Part shown: positions 27,386 through 37,217 of the stretch, piece by piece
Layout: every line of letters begins with the position of its first letter
Numbering within the stretch: the first letter of the stretch is position 1
Source: Streptomyces cellostaticus
Lineage (GTDB): Bacteria > Actinomycetota > Actinomycetes > Streptomycetales > Streptomycetaceae
Direction of reading: 5' to 3'
Assembly (NCBI RefSeq): GCF_001513965.1
Contig: NZ_KQ948016.1
Location: 709,266-773,265 of the forward strand
Length of the DNA: 64,000 nt
The notes under the pieces: generated by a model
Seen by the model: the letters and a program-made list of their open reading frames with translations, nothing else
Told to the model about the DNA's origin: nothing
Database searches by the model: none
Position numbers and translations under genes: made by a program

Positions 27386-27452
27386 CTCGGCCGTGTCGGT
27401 GACACCACCCCCCGCATTGTCGTGGCCAGGACCGAGAGGGCAGGATGACGGC

Positions 27453-28259
27453 ATGACGCACGCGATGCTGAAGGGGTCGAACGTCCCGCTCGAAGCCGCC
27501 ACGGTGCGCGCCGTGCTGCGCTGGACGCCCGGGCAGGGCGTCCCGGACGTGGATGCCTCGGCGCTGCTGCTGGGCCTCGACGGCCGGGTGCGCTCGGACG
27601 AGGACTTCGTCTTCTACAACCAGCCCCGGCACCCGTCCGGGAAGGTCTGGCGCCTCGGCAAGAAGCGGATCACCGAAGGCCTCACCGACACGATCCAGTC
27701 AGATCTTTCGGGCGTCGAACCCGGGGTGGGCCGCATCCTGCTGGTCGCCTCCGCCGACGGTGTCTCCTTCGACCGGGTCCCGGCCCTGTGCATCCTGCTC
27801 TACGACGCGGCCGTCGCCGACGCCGAACCGCTGGCCCGCTTCGAGATCACTCCACAGACCGGCGCGGAGACCGCGATGATCTGTGGCGAGCTGTACCGGC
27901 GCGGGGAGGGCTGGAAGTTCCGCGCACTCGGCGAGGGCTACTCGAACGGCCTGAAGGGCCTCGCCACGGACTTCGGCATCTCGGTCGACGAGTCGGAGCC
28001 GGCGCAGGAGGAGGTGGGCCAGTCCCTGCCCGAGACCACGTCCCAGCCCCTGCCGCCCGAGCAGCCGACCACGGTCCCGTCCCAGCAGCCGGCGTACGGC
28101 TATCCCCAGCCGACGTCACCCCAGCAGCCGGCGTACGGCTACCCCCAGCCGACGAGCCAGCCCGCCTACGGCTACCCCCAGCCCCAGCCGGTCCTGGCCG
28201 CACCCCTGGACCCGAACTTCCGGCTGCCGCCGCAGGGGCCGCAGTTCATCGGCCGATAG
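27453..28259 (+). CDS. TerD-family protein with Pro/Gln/Tyr-rich tail
   Basis: 268 residues. Residues 1-190 are a divergent TerD domain: [63 protein letters not shown], and [38 protein letters not shown]. The acidic GEGEGDDE calcium site of canonical TerD is missing, replaced by [15 protein letters not shown]. The C-terminal tail has three near-identical [16 protein letters not shown] repeats, seen in other streptomycete membrane-proximal proteins. It is divergent from the citrate-lyase-like gene and ends 3 bases from the converging TerD gene. Confidence 0.9.
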   Translation: MTHAMLKGSNVPLEAATVRAVLRWTPGQGVPDVDASALLLGLDGRVRSDEDFVFYNQPRHPSGKVWRLGKKRITEGLTDTIQSDLSGVEPGVGRILLVASADGVSFDRVPALCILLYDAAVADAEPLARFEITPQTGAETAMICGELYRRGEGWKFRALGEGYSNGLKGLATDFGISVDESEPAQEEVGQSLPETTSQPLPPEQPTTVPSQQPAYGYPQPTSPQQPAYGYPQPTSQPAYGYPQPQPVLAAPLDPNFRLPPQGPQFIGR

Positions 28260-28262
28260 GAG

Positions 28263-29000
28263 CTACTTCTCCACCTTCGACTTGTAGCCCCGCCCCCACG
28301 TCAGCCCCCACCCGTACAACCGGTCCAGCTCGCCCTGGAACCCGTACACGAACTTCACCTCGCGCCGGACCACCAGCTCACCCCGCACGTTCTCGATCAT
28401 CACGACCGCACACGACCGAGCCTGCGGATGCCGCTCGTCCAGGCCTATCGCGATGCGTGGCCCATTGCTGGGGTAAAGAGTCACGATCGCATGGGTACGG
28501 TCGAACGCCGGCGTCTGGTCGTAGATGTACACGAAGACCAGCAATCGCTTGATCGCGTCCCGGTGGTCCAGGTTGACGTACATCGTCTCGCCGGACGCCG
28601 ACCCGAACCGGTCGTCGCCGCTGAGCTTGATGTACGGCGGTGCGTTCACGTCTCCGAGGTAGCCGCCGAGGGGCTGGACGACCCCCTTCGTGCCGTCGGT
28701 CAGCTCGTACAGGCAGCCCAGGTCGAGGTCGACGTTGACCATGCTCTGCCCGTGCCCGAGGACTTCCGGCGGCTTCAGTGCCCTGAAGGGGTGCCGGAAC
28801 AGACTCGTGCGCTGGTTGATGTCGAAGTCGGAGGTCCGCATCCGCCAGGTCAGGTTGATGCGCAGATGGCCGCCGGCCGCGTCCTGCTTGGTGAGGGACA
28901 CCTGCTGGTGCCGCCTGGTCAGCTCGATCGCATTGGTCGCGGCACTGCCCGAGTCGAAGTCGGCGGCGCGTCCGCCACGCAGCCCGTCGAAGAATCCCAT
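28263..29000 (-). CDS. TerD/TerZ-family tellurium-resistance-type protein
   Basis: 245 residues from ATG 29000 (MGFFDGLRGGRAADFDSGSAATNAIELTRRHQQVSLTKQ). Contains INLTWRMRTSD near the N-terminus, VNVDLDLGCLYELTDGTKGVVQPLGGYLGDVNAPPYIKLSGDDRFGS (the D-L-D-L-G and acidic metal-site region), RLLVFVYIYDQTPAF and GLDERHPQARSCAVVMIENV. It resembles the TerD-like proteins with an N-terminal extension. An upstream in-frame start is less likely because the GGGCGGGA site is best placed for 29000. It follows the TerC-type gene on the same strand after 142 bases. Confidence 0.88.
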   Translation of the reverse strand: MGFFDGLRGGRAADFDSGSAATNAIELTRRHQQVSLTKQDAAGGHLRINLTWRMRTSDFDINQRTSLFRHPFRALKPPEVLGHGQSMVNVDLDLGCLYELTDGTKGVVQPLGGYLGDVNAPPYIKLSGDDRFGSASGETMYVNLDHRDAIKRLLVFVYIYDQTPAFDRTHAIVTLYPSNGPRIAIGLDERHPQARSCAVVMIENVRGELVVRREVKFVYGFQGELDRLYGWGLTWGRGYKSKVEK

Positions 29001-29142
29001 TCCCGCCCCCCAGATATCGAACGCCTCGGGGCGGCCGACCACGTCGGCCGCCCCGAACAGAGCGTTCCTCACCGGACGGGGTGCCACACCCCGTCACGTC
29101 CCTGATCTTGCCCGTAGGGGCGCCCGCAGGGGAGGCCGGAGG

Positions 29143-30288
29143 TCAGACTCCGGACGAGATCTCGGCCTTCTCGTCCGAGCCCGCTTCCCCCTCCGCGGCC
29201 GCGAGGGCGCGGTTGCGGCGGACGGAGGACCAGAAGGACCAGGCGATCAGGACCACGCCGACGAGACCGGTGATGACCTCGTTGATCTCGTGCTGGATGG
29301 TGACCAGGAGGAGCACGGCCAGGGCGCCGATCGCGTAGTGGGCGCCGTGCTCCAGGTAGACGTAGTCGTCGAGGGTGCCCTGGCGGACCAGGTAGACCGT
29401 CAGCGAACGGACGTACATCGCTCCGATGCCGAGACCCAGCGCCATCAGCACGATGTCGTTGGTGATGGCGAAGGCGCCGATGACGCCGTCGAAGGAGAAG
29501 GACGCGTCCAGGACCTCCAGATAGAGGAACATGAAGAACGCGGCCTGGCCGGCCAGGACCACCGCCGAGCGCTGCTTGCCGGAGCGGGCGGCCTCTTCCT
29601 CCTCCTCGTGCTCGCGCTCCTCCTCTTCCTCCAGCTTGTCCTCGAAGTAGCCGGAGAGACCGCCGACGATCATGTACGTGATCAGGCCGGCGACGCCGGC
29701 GATCAGGACCGTCTGCGCCTTGTCGACGTGGGCACCGCCGTGCTGGTGGGCGTGGGTGGCGAAGGTGAAGGAGGTGATGAGCAGGACGATCAGGGAGATG
29801 CAGACCGACAGCATGTCGACCTTGCCGAGCTTGGCCAGGGGTCGCTCGATCCAGCGCAGCCACTGGATGTCCCGGTCCTCGAAGATGAAGTCGAGGAAGA
29901 TCATCAGCAGGAACATGCCACCGAAGGCGGCGATCGCCGGGTGGGCGTCGGTGACCAGTTGCTGGTAGCGGTCCTTGTTGTTGAGCGCGAGGTCGACGGC
30001 CTCGATCGGACCCATCTTGGCGCTGATCGCGACGATGACGACGGGAAAGACCAGCCGCATGCCGAAGACCGCGATGAGCACGCCGACCGTGAGGAAGATC
30101 TTCTGCCAGAAGGCGTTCATCTTCTTCAGGATTCCGGCGTTGACCACCGCGTTGTCGAACGACAGCGAGATCTCGAGGACGGAGAGGATCGCCACAAGAC
30201 CGAAGGCCTCCCACCCCCCGTAGAAGACCGCAGCGACCAGACCGATCGCGGTGACCGCGAACGACCAGCCGAAGGTTTTGAGAAGCAC
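29143..30288 (-). CDS. DUF475 / TerC-like integral membrane protein
   Basis: 381 residues, with about nine membrane helices. The TerC/DUF475 signature is repeated in two halves: LVAILSVLEISLSFDNAVVNAGIL and FLYLEVLDASFSFDGVIGAFAITNDIVLMALGLGIGAMYVRSL, with acidic S-F-D metal motifs. A very acidic cytoplasmic loop (EDKLEEEEEREHEEEEEAARSG) lies between them. TerC proteins move or sense metal ions, probably Mn2+, and form complexes with TerD at the inner membrane. The start is GTG 30288 (GGGGTAG upstream). It ends the terD-terD-terC reverse-strand series. Confidence 0.92.
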   Translation of the reverse strand: MLLKTFGWSFAVTAIGLVAAVFYGGWEAFGLVAILSVLEISLSFDNAVVNAGILKKMNAFWQKIFLTVGVLIAVFGMRLVFPVVIVAISAKMGPIEAVDLALNNKDRYQQLVTDAHPAIAAFGGMFLLMIFLDFIFEDRDIQWLRWIERPLAKLGKVDMLSVCISLIVLLITSFTFATHAHQHGGAHVDKAQTVLIAGVAGLITYMIVGGLSGYFEDKLEEEEEREHEEEEEAARSGKQRSAVVLAGQAAFFMFLYLEVLDASFSFDGVIGAFAITNDIVLMALGLGIGAMYVRSLTVYLVRQGTLDDYVYLEHGAHYAIGALAVLLLVTIQHEINEVITGLVGVVLIAWSFWSSVRRNRALAAAEGEAGSDEKAEISSGV

Positions 30289-30435
30289 TGGCTACCCCAT
30301 CGTGTTGGTACGGGTCTCCCCCGCGCCGTACTCAGCTTTGCTAAACGTTGACCACGAGTGTAGAGGGGCATCCCGCCAAGGGCGGCGGCCAGGGCGACCT
30401 GCACGGAAAAGCCACAGGTCGCGCTGGTCCCGGCT

Positions 30436-31014
30436 TCACGAAACGTTGACCCCGAAGTCCAGAGCGATGCCCCGCAGCCCCGACGCGTACCCCTGGCCCA
30501 CCGCTCGGAACTTCCATTCGCCCTGGTAGCGGTACAGCTCGCCGAAGATCATGGCCGTTTCGGTGCTGGCGTCCTCGCTGAGGTCGTAGCGGGCGAGTTC
30601 CTGGCCGTCGGCCTGGTTGACCACGCGGATGAAGGCGTTGGAGACCTGGCCGAAAGTCTGGCCGCGCTCGTCGGCCAGGTGGATCGAGACGGGGAAGATG
30701 ATCTTCTCGCACTGCGCCGGGACCTTGGCCAGGTCCACCAGGATCGACTCGTCGTCGCCCTCGCCCTCACCGGTGAGGTTGTCACCGGTGTGCTCGACCG
30801 AGCCGTCCGGGCTCTTGAGCTGGTTGTAGAACACGAACCACTCGTCGCCCAGCACGCGGTTCCCGGCGCCGCACAGCAAAGCGCTGGCATCCAGGTCGAA
30901 GGGGGCGCCAGTGGTCGAGCGCGCGTCCCAGCCGAGCCCGATCGTGACGTTGGTGAGGTTCGGTGCGGCCTTGGAGAGGGAGACGTTGCCTCCCTTGGCG
31001 AGCGTGACGCCCAT
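30436..31014 (-). CDS. terD: Canonical TerD protein (calcium-binding stress protein)
   Basis: 192 residues, the standard TerD length. [34 protein letters not shown] opens the domain. [29 protein letters not shown] (Ca2+-binding acidic cluster), [20 protein letters not shown] and [44 protein letters not shown] complete it. TerD proteins bind Ca2+ and associate with the membrane partner TerC. About 70% identical by eye to the next gene, a tandem duplicate. GGGGAGGA precedes ATG. Confidence 0.95.
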   Translation of the reverse strand: MGVTLAKGGNVSLSKAAPNLTNVTIGLGWDARSTTGAPFDLDASALLCGAGNRVLGDEWFVFYNQLKSPDGSVEHTGDNLTGEGEGDDESILVDLAKVPAQCEKIIFPVSIHLADERGQTFGQVSNAFIRVVNQADGQELARYDLSEDASTETAMIFGELYRYQGEWKFRAVGQGYASGLRGIALDFGVNVS

Positions 31015-31057
31015 GATGCTGGTCCTCCCCTAGTGGTGCTTCCCTGGTTGTCCTGCG

Positions 31058-31094
31058 CGTCCGGCGCCGCCCGTAAACGGTGCGGCGCCGGACG
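31058..31094 (-). terminator. Hairpin between the two tandem terD genes
   Basis: A 13-bp stem (CGTCCGGCGCCGC / GCGGCGCCGGACG) with an 11-base loop, 19 bases after the upstream terD stop. It probably attenuates or ends the first terD transcript, so the two paralogues may be expressed at different levels. Confidence 0.72.
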
Positions 31095-31113
31095 TCGGCG
31101 GAACTGCCGGGCG

Positions 31114-31689
31114 TCAGACGTTGACGCCGAAGTCCTGCGCGATGCCGCGCAGACCGGAGGCGTAGCCCTGGCCGATGGCGCGGAACTTCCACTCCGCGCC
31201 GTTGCGGTACAGCTCGCCGAAGACCATCGCGGTCTCGGTGGAGGCGTCCTCGCTCAGGTCGTAGCGGGCGATCTCCTGCTCGCCCGCCTGGTTGACGACG
31301 CGGATGAACGCGTTGCGGACCTGGCCGAAGGACTGCTGGCGGTTCTCGGCGTCGTAGATCGACACCGGGAACACGATCTTGTCGACGTCGGCCGGGACAC
31401 CGGCCAGGTTGACCTTGATCTGCTCGTCGTCGCCCTCGCCCTCACCGGTGATGTTGTCACCGGTGTGCTCGACCGAGCCGTCGGGGCTCTTGAGGTTGTT
31501 GAAGAAGACGAAGTGCTGGTCGCTCGCGACCTTGCCGGAGTTGTTCAGCAGCAGCGCGCTGGCGTCGAGGTCGAAGTCGGTGCCGGTCGTGGTACGCACG
31601 TCCCAGCCCAGACCGATGATGACGGCGGTGAGGCCCGGGGCCTCCTTCGTCAGCGATACGTTGCCGCCCTTGCTGAGGCTGACTCCCAC
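31114..31689 (-). CDS. terD: Canonical TerD protein, second copy
   Basis: 191 residues from GTG 31689 (ATGGAGGACCC upstream). [103 protein letters not shown] and [33 protein letters not shown] give the full TerD fold with its Ca2+ site. It is the promoter-proximal copy, with its own upstream region at 31690-31829, which also separates it from the peroxiredoxin gene. In streptomycetes such TerD proteins respond to stress and affect development (family knowledge). Confidence 0.95.
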   Translation of the reverse strand: MGVSLSKGGNVSLTKEAPGLTAVIIGLGWDVRTTTGTDFDLDASALLLNNSGKVASDQHFVFFNNLKSPDGSVEHTGDNITGEGEGDDEQIKVNLAGVPADVDKIVFPVSIYDAENRQQSFGQVRNAFIRVVNQAGEQEIARYDLSEDASTETAMVFGELYRNGAEWKFRAIGQGYASGLRGIAQDFGVNV

Positions 31690-31829
31690 GGGTCCTCCAT
31701 GTGATGTCCAGGGGCGGGGAGCCCCGTAGTGCTTCGGATATGGGATCAACGTGCCGATCCTAGTGACGGGTTCCCGCCCCCCGCAGACCCTGGACCCGAC
31801 GAATCACAGGTGTCGGCCCCGAGGCCGGA

Positions 31830-32288
31830 TCACAGGGTGTCGAGCGCCTTCACGTAGTCGGTCAGGTCGCGGGCGTCCGGCAGGCCGTTGATCACGGTCC
31901 ACCGCACGACGCCCTCCTTGTCGATGATGAAGGTGCCCCGGACGGCGCAGCCCTTGTCCTCGTCGAAGACGCCGTACGCACGCGAGACGTTGCCGTGCGG
32001 CCAGAAGTCGCTCAGCAGCGGGTACTCGAGACCCTCCTGCTCGGCGAAGACGCGCAGGGTGTGGATGGAGTCGTTGGAGACGGCGAGCAGCTGGGTGTCG
32101 CGGTCCGAGAACTTCGGCAGGTTGTCGCGCAGCTCGCACAGCTCGCCGGTGCACACGCCGGTGAAGGCGAAGGGGTAGAAGAGCACCACCACGTTCTTCT
32201 CGCCGCGGAAGTCGGAGAGCTTCACGGTGCGGCCGTGGTTGTCCTTGAGCTCGAAGTCGGGCGCCTTGTCGCCGACCTGGATCGCCAT
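31830..32288 (-). CDS. ahpE: AhpE-type peroxiredoxin (one-Cys-like)
   Basis: 152 residues. Thioredoxin-fold peroxiredoxin: [50 protein letters not shown], with the peroxidatic Cys in P-x-x-x-T-x-x-C. Then [48 protein letters not shown], where the conserved Arg is present. The active-site spacing matches mycobacterial AhpE. It reduces peroxides and peroxynitrite with electrons from mycothiol or mycoredoxin. ATG with GAAGGGA upstream. The neighbouring DUF3052 and aceE genes are conserved partners in mycobacteria too. Confidence 0.92.
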   Translation of the reverse strand: MAIQVGDKAPDFELKDNHGRTVKLSDFRGEKNVVVLFYPFAFTGVCTGELCELRDNLPKFSDRDTQLLAVSNDSIHTLRVFAEQEGLEYPLLSDFWPHGNVSRAYGVFDEDKGCAVRGTFIIDKEGVVRWTVINGLPDARDLTDYVKALDTL

Positions 32289-32385
32289 CGTCGTGCATCC
32301 CTTCGGTGGGCTGTTCGGGTGAGAGCACAGCAAGCGCTCGGAACCACCCTACGCAGCGATCACCGCGGGGCCACCGCAGGCCTCC

Positions 32386-32413
32386 GGACGGGCCGGGTGT
32401 TCCCGGCCCGTCC
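32386..32413 (-). terminator. Intrinsic hairpin after the DUF3052 gene
   Basis: A 12-bp perfect stem (GGACGGGCCGGG / CCCGGCCCGTCC) with a TGTT loop, 22 bases downstream of the DUF3052 stop and about 100 bases upstream of the peroxiredoxin start. Confidence 0.82.
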
Positions 32414-32434
32414 GACGCCCCTGGGACGAGGCGT

Positions 32435-32875
32435 TTACTTCTTGCCGGACTTCGCGGCCTTCGGCGTCGCCAGACGCGAGCCGCTCCAGTCCTTGCCGAC
32501 GCTGACGCTCTTGGCCGCGCTCAGGCCGGCGGTCGTCGCGGCTTCCGAGATGTCGCTCGGCTCCACGTAGCCCGAACGGCCGGTCTTCGGCGTGAGGAGC
32601 AGGATGGCGCCACCCTCTTCGATGTACGTGGTGGCGTCCACCAGCACATCGGTCAGATCACCGTCCTCGTCACGGAACCACAGCACGACGGCGTCGGCCA
32701 CATCGTCGTAGTCCTCGTCCATGAGGTCGCTCTGGATGGCTTCCTCGATGGCCTCGCGAAGCTCCTGATCGACGTCCTCGTCGTAGCCGATCTCCTGGAC
32801 CACCTGCCCGGGCTGGAAACCCAGCCTGGCGGCAGGGTTGGTCCGCTCCTCCGCGTGGTCCGCGGTCGCGCTCAC
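32435..32875 (-). CDS. DUF3052 family protein
   Basis: 146 residues from GTG 32875, preceded by a perfect AGGAGG; the ATG 18 bases earlier lies inside that site's region. Acidic, single domain: ERTNPAARLGFQPGQVVQEIGYDEDVDQELREAIEEAIQSDLMDEDYDDVADAVVLWFRDEDGDLTDVLVDAT, then GGAILLLTPKTGRSGYVEPSDISEAATTAGLSAAKSVSVG. Conserved across actinobacteria and always close to aceE; no biochemical function is established. A role tied to pyruvate dehydrogenase is only a context inference. Confidence 0.9.
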   Translation of the reverse strand: MSATADHAEERTNPAARLGFQPGQVVQEIGYDEDVDQELREAIEEAIQSDLMDEDYDDVADAVVLWFRDEDGDLTDVLVDATTYIEEGGAILLLTPKTGRSGYVEPSDISEAATTAGLSAAKSVSVGKDWSGSRLATPKAAKSGKK

Positions 32876-33304
32876 GGGTTGCCTCCTGATCATGTCTTGG
32901 TGAATATCTCAGCCACGCGCGTGCGCGAAGCATTGGCCGTAGTCCACACGGGCGGGACCGATCGCGCAAGTACCCGGCCCTTCAGACCGCCGAAACGGTG
33001 ACGATCCCGGCCGTGTCGCCGCAACCCCTGGCACCGTATCCCGATTCATCGTGACCCACATCACACCGATGTGCCCGCTTTGCACGATTTGGAATCACCA
33101 GGCGATACGACCCCCGAACAACTTTGCCAAGCCTGTCACACCCCGGGCGTATCGTTGCGTTTTGACTGGCCCCGGGCCTCGATTACCCCGCGGTAGAGAT
33201 GACGCAGGCCTTCGCGAGGTACACGATGGGGATCGGTGTAGGCACGAAAAACCTACGAGAAGAACTACGAGAATAAAGCGGCCCTCTGACAGGTAAGGAA
33301 CAGC
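32876..33304. other. Leader/promoter region of aceE (429 bases, no gene)
   Basis: Contains the divergent promoters for DUF3052 and aceE. CGATACG (33103-33109) and CGTATCG (33150-33156) form a widely spaced inverted pair. Two direct CTACGAGAA repeats lie at 33253-33261 and 33265-33273, 12 bases apart, just before the aceE ribosome site. TTTTGACTGG near 33161 could be a -35 region. No open frame here has a convincing start. Confidence 0.4.
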
Positions 33305-36052
33305 GTGGCTTCCGGATCCGATCGCAACCCGATCATCATTGGCGGCCTTCCGAGTCAGGTTCCTGACTTCGATCCCGAAGAGACCCAGGAGTGGCTCGAC
33401 TCCCTCGACGCCGCCGTGGACGAGCGCGGCCGGGAGCGGGCCCGCTATCTCATGCTGCGCCTGATCGAGCGGGCCCGCGAGAAGCGCGTGGCCGTGCCCG
33501 AGATGCGCAGCACGGACTACGTCAACACGATCCCCACCCGGGCCGAGCCGTTCTTCCCCGGCAACGAGGAGATCGAGCGCAGGATCCTCAACGCGACCCG
33601 CTGGAACGCGGCCGTGATGGTCTCGCGCGCGCAGCGCCCCGGCATCGGCGTCGGCGGCCACATCGCCACCTTCGCCTCCTCGGCCTCCCTGTACGACGTG
33701 GGCTTCAACCACTTCTTCCGCGGCAAGGACGAGGGCGACGGCGGCGACCAGGTCTTCTTCCAGGGCCACGCCTCCCCGGGCATCTACGCGCGCGCGTACC
33801 TGCTCGACCGGCTCAGCGAGGAGCAGCTCGACGGCTTCCGGCAGGAGAAGTCGAAGTACCCGAACGCGCTGTCCAGCTACCCGCACCCGCGCTCGATGCC
33901 GGACTTCTGGGAGTTCCCGACGGTCTCCATGGGCCTCGGCCCGCTCGGCGCGATCTACCAGGCGCGGATGAACCGCTACATGGAGGCACGCGGTATCGCC
34001 GACACCTCCAAGTCGCATGTGTGGGCGTTCCTCGGCGACGGCGAGATGGACGAGCCGGAGTCGCTCGGCCAGCTGTCCATCGCCGCGCGCGAGGGCCTGG
34101 ACAACCTGACCTTCGTCGTCAACTGCAACCTCCAGCGGCTCGACGGCCCGGTGCGCGGCAACGGCAAGATCATCCAGGAGCTGGAGTCGGTCTTCCGGGG
34201 CGCCGGCTGGAACGTGATCAAGCTGGTCTGGGACCGCACCTGGGACCCGCTGCTCGCCCAGGACCGCGACGGCGTGCTGGTCAACAAGATGAACACGACC
34301 CCGGACGGCCAGTTCCAGACGTACGCCACCGAGTCCGGCGCCTACATCCGGCAGCACTTCTTCGGCGACGACCACCGGCTGCGCGCGATGGTCGAGAACA
34401 TGACCGACGACCAGATCCTGCACCTGGGCCGCGGCGGTCACGACCACCGCAAGATCTACGCGGCGTTCAAGGCGGCCAAGGAGCACAAGGGCCAGCCGAC
34501 GGTCATCCTGGCGAAGACCATCAAGGGCTGGACGCTGGGCCCGAACTTCGAGGGCCGCAACGCCACGCACCAGATGAAGAAGCTGACGGTCGCGGACCTC
34601 AAGGGCTTCCGGGACCGGCTGCACCTGCCGATCTCCGACCAGGAGCTGGAGTCCGGCGTGCCGCCGTACTACCACCCGGGCCGGGACTCGGAGGAGATCC
34701 AGTACATGCACGACCGGCGCAAGGGCCTCGGCGGGTACGTCCCGACCCGCGTCGTGCGCTCCGAGCCGCTCGTACTGCCGGACGACAAGACGTACGCGAC
34801 CGTGAAGAAGGGCACAGGTCAGCAGTCCATCGCCACGACGATGGCGTTCGTGCGACTGCTGAAGGACCTCATGCGGGACAAGGAGATCGGCAGGCGGTTC
34901 GTGCTGATCGCGCCGGACGAGTACCGCACGTTCGGCATGGACTCCTTCTTCCCGAGTGCGAAGATCTACAACCCGCTCGGCCAGCAGTACGAGGCGGTGG
35001 ACCGCGATCTGCTGCTCGCGTACAAGGAGTCGCCCACCGGCCAGATGCTGCACGACGGCATCTCGGAGGCAGGCTGCACGGCCTCGCTGATCGCGGCGGG
35101 TTCGGCGTACGCGACGCACGGCGAGCCGCTCATCCCCGTCTACGTCTTCTATTCGATGTTCGGTTTCCAGCGCACCGGCGACCAGTTCTGGCAGATGGCC
35201 GACCAGTTGTCGCGCGGTTTCGTGCTGGGTGCGACCGCCGGTCGTACGACCCTGACCGGTGAGGGGCTGCAGCACGCGGACGGCCACTCGCAGCTGCTCG
35301 CCTCGACCAACCCGGCGTGCGTGGCCTACGACCCGGCGTACGCCTACGAGATCGCGCACATCGTCCAGGACGGCCTGCGCCGGATGTACGGCGGCGATGC
35401 CGAGCACCCGCACGGCGAGGACGTCTTCTACTACCTGACCGTCTACAACGAGCCCATCCAGCACCCGGCCGAGCCGGCGGACGTGGACGTCGAGGGCATC
35501 CTCAAGGGCATCCACAGGATCGGTGCGGGCACGGGCGGCGCCGTTCCGGCGCAGATCATGGCGTCCGGTGTCGCGGTGCCGTGGGCGCTGGAGGCGCAGA
35601 AGATCCTCGCCGAGGAGTGGAACGTGAAGGCCGACGTGTGGTCGGCGACCTCCTGGAACGAGCTGCGGCGCGAGGCCGTGGCCGTGGAGCAGCACAACCT
35701 GCTGCACCCGGAGGAGGAGCAGCGGGTGCCGTACGTGACGCAGAAGCTGAGCGGCTCGGAGGGTCCGTTCGTGGCCGTGTCCGACTGGATGCGCTCGGTT
35801 CCGGACCAGATCGCGCGGTGGGTGCCGGGCACGTACCAGTCGCTCGGCGCGGACGGCTTCGGCTTCGCCGACACCCGGGGTGCGGCCCGCCGCTTCTTCC
35901 ACATCGACGCCCAGTCGATCGTGGTGGCGGTGCTGACCGAACTGGCCAAGGAGGGCAAGGTCGACCGGTCCGTGCTGAAGCAGGCCATCGACCGGTACCA
36001 GTTGCTGGACGTCTCCGCGGCGGATCCGGGAGCGGCCGGCGGCGACGCGTAG
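33305..36052 (+). CDS. aceE: Pyruvate dehydrogenase E1 component, homodimeric type
   Basis: 915 residues from GTG 33305 (AAGGAAC upstream). Full-length single-chain E1 as in Mycobacterium and E. coli AceE. N-terminal [35 protein letters not shown] matches the E2-binding region. The thiamine-diphosphate motif is [51 protein letters not shown] (GDGE...NCN). Also [64 protein letters not shown], and [21 protein letters not shown]. It decarboxylates pyruvate and passes acetyl groups to lipoyl-E2, giving acetyl-CoA. E2 and E3 are not in this window. Confidence 0.97.
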   Translation: MASGSDRNPIIIGGLPSQVPDFDPEETQEWLDSLDAAVDERGRERARYLMLRLIERAREKRVAVPEMRSTDYVNTIPTRAEPFFPGNEEIERRILNATRWNAAVMVSRAQRPGIGVGGHIATFASSASLYDVGFNHFFRGKDEGDGGDQVFFQGHASPGIYARAYLLDRLSEEQLDGFRQEKSKYPNALSSYPHPRSMPDFWEFPTVSMGLGPLGAIYQARMNRYMEARGIADTSKSHVWAFLGDGEMDEPESLGQLSIAAREGLDNLTFVVNCNLQRLDGPVRGNGKIIQELESVFRGAGWNVIKLVWDRTWDPLLAQDRDGVLVNKMNTTPDGQFQTYATESGAYIRQHFFGDDHRLRAMVENMTDDQILHLGRGGHDHRKIYAAFKAAKEHKGQPTVILAKTIKGWTLGPNFEGRNATHQMKKLTVADLKGFRDRLHLPISDQELESGVPPYYHPGRDSEEIQYMHDRRKGLGGYVPTRVVRSEPLVLPDDKTYATVKKGTGQQSIATTMAFVRLLKDLMRDKEIGRRFVLIAPDEYRTFGMDSFFPSAKIYNPLGQQYEAVDRDLLLAYKESPTGQMLHDGISEAGCTASLIAAGSAYATHGEPLIPVYVFYSMFGFQRTGDQFWQMADQLSRGFVLGATAGRTTLTGEGLQHADGHSQLLASTNPACVAYDPAYAYEIAHIVQDGLRRMYGGDAEHPHGEDVFYYLTVYNEPIQHPAEPADVDVEGILKGIHRIGAGTGGAVPAQIMASGVAVPWALEAQKILAEEWNVKADVWSATSWNELRREAVAVEQHNLLHPEEEQRVPYVTQKLSGSEGPFVAVSDWMRSVPDQIARWVPGTYQSLGADGFGFADTRGAARRFFHIDAQSIVVAVLTELAKEGKVDRSVLKQAIDRYQLLDVSAADPGAAGGDA

Positions 36053-36072
36053 CGCTGGGCTTGTTTGAAGGG

Positions 36073-36106
36073 GTAAGGGGGCGGTGCCTGCGCACCGTCC
36101 CCTTAC
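36073..36106 (+). terminator. aceE terminator
   Basis: GTAAGGGGGCGGTGC pairs with GCACCGTCCCCTTAC (one G-U pair) around a CTGC loop, followed by TTGTTCTTT. The U-rich tail makes it a classical factor-independent terminator. It ends only 20 bases before the next ATG. Confidence 0.92.
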
Positions 36107-36126
36107 TTGTTCTTTACTATGCGGGC

Positions 36127-36870
36127 ATGAACGAACAGTCGGCGCAGGCGCGTTGGGAGCGGCGCACCCAACGACCCCTGCTGGCGCTCGCGGTGGCGTT
36201 CGCCGTCGCCTATGCCGTGCCGATCGTGGACAACCCCGCGAGCCGGCCCCTGCTGGTCGTCTGCACGGCCACGGAGTGGGTGGTGTGGGGGGCGTTCGCC
36301 GTGGACTACCTCATGCGGCTGGCGCTCACCCGGCGGCGCCGGGAGTTCGTCCGGACCCACTGGATAGACCTGTGCGCGGTGGTACTGCCGCTCCTTCAGC
36401 CGCTGCGGTTGCTGCGGATGGTGTCGACGCTGCTGCTGGTGGGGCGGCGGGCGCGGATGGCTTCGCAGATCCGGCTCACGACGTATGTGGCCGGGGCGGT
36501 GGTCGGGCTGCTGATGTTCGGTTCGCTCGCCGTGCTGTCCGTGGAGCGGGAGTCACCGAAGGGGAACATCCGGACGCTGGGTGATGCGGTGTGGTGGTCG
36601 TTCACGACGATGACGACCGTGGGGTACGGGGATCATGCACCGACGACCGGGCTCGGGCGGATGATCGCGGTCGGGCTGATGCTGTCGGGGATCGCGTTGC
36701 TGGGTGTGGTGACGGCGAACATCGCGGCCTGGTTCATCTCCCGGTTCGAGAAGGATGACGTGGAGGAGCGGCGCCAGACGGAGGCGATTGCTTCTTTGAC
36801 CGAGGAGATCCGGTTGCTGCGGGCCGAAGTGGCTCGGTTGGCCAGGGATCGCGAAGAGCAGCGGAGTTGA
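36127..36870 (+). CDS. Voltage-gated-type potassium channel
   Basis: 247 residues with six membrane helices. An S4-like positively charged region (LPLLQPLRLLRMVSTLLLVGRRARMASQIRL) precedes the pore: GDAVWWSFTTMTTVGYGDHAPTTGLGRMIAVGLMLSGIALLGVVTANIAAWFISRF. The selectivity filter TVGYGD is intact. The C-terminus is a short coiled coil (EERRQTEAIASLTEEIRLLRAEVARLARDREEQR), probably for tetramerisation. It conducts K+ at the cytoplasmic membrane; gating is inferred from the S1-S4 pattern. No regulatory nucleotide-binding domain. Confidence 0.92.
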   Translation: MNEQSAQARWERRTQRPLLALAVAFAVAYAVPIVDNPASRPLLVVCTATEWVVWGAFAVDYLMRLALTRRRREFVRTHWIDLCAVVLPLLQPLRLLRMVSTLLLVGRRARMASQIRLTTYVAGAVVGLLMFGSLAVLSVERESPKGNIRTLGDAVWWSFTTMTTVGYGDHAPTTGLGRMIAVGLMLSGIALLGVVTANIAAWFISRFEKDDVEERRQTEAIASLTEEIRLLRAEVARLARDREEQRS

Positions 36871-37217
36871 CTTCATGAGCGCCCCAAAGGGGCGCGGGGA
36901 TCTGCGCGACAAGCCCCCACCGACCCGTAGTCGAAGCGCGGCCCCCGCTTCAGCGGCCCCCCGCGGACGCGGACCGCGCTGCCCCCCTCCGGCAGCGCGC
37001 GCCGCGGTCCCGCGGTCCTCCCATGTCATGCGGAGGACTTGACCCACTGTGACCTGCGGCACGCACCGAGGGCGAGGAATCTTTAGCGGAGTCACCCTGA
37101 TAGGCGAAATCCGCCGAGAACCGAGATCGTTCGCGGATCGTTCGACCCCCTCACGAAACGTGATCCCTGTCACTCGGTTACCGCGAGACCCTCTCGTTCT
37201 CCTAGTGTGTCCTCCCA
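36871..37217. other. 347-base spacer with a dispersed repeat and hairpins
   Basis: Immediately after the channel gene lies repeat copy 3 (36879-36915). Next a long imperfect stem spans 36971-37010 (GGACCGCG...CGCGGTCC, with inner CGCGCTGCC/GGCAGCGCG), the likely channel terminator. A third hairpin (GTCCTCC / GGAGGAC) lies at 37014-37038. The remaining 37039-37217 has the promoter of the next gene; the A/T-richer GAATCTTTAGCG near 37077 is notable. No gene was found in this stretch. Confidence 0.5.
36879..36915. repeat. Dispersed Streptomyces intergenic repeat, copy 3
   Basis: GCGCCCCAAAGGGGCGCGGG then GATCTGCGCGACAAGCC. Same element as at 25315 and 22761; includes the GCGCCCC/GGGGCGC stem. 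Located 8 bases after the channel stop codon. Confidence 0.78.

Noticed and set aside
27453..31689. Calling the terD genes a dedicated tellurite-resistance determinant
   Set aside because: The family name reflects plasmid Ter operons. Chromosomal actinobacterial Ter modules are general stress systems, and resistance cannot be read from sequence.
33095..35902. 935-codon open frame antisense to aceE
   Set aside because: Typical high-GC shadow frame; Arg/His/Val-rich composition with no domain, and aceE on the other strand is certain.
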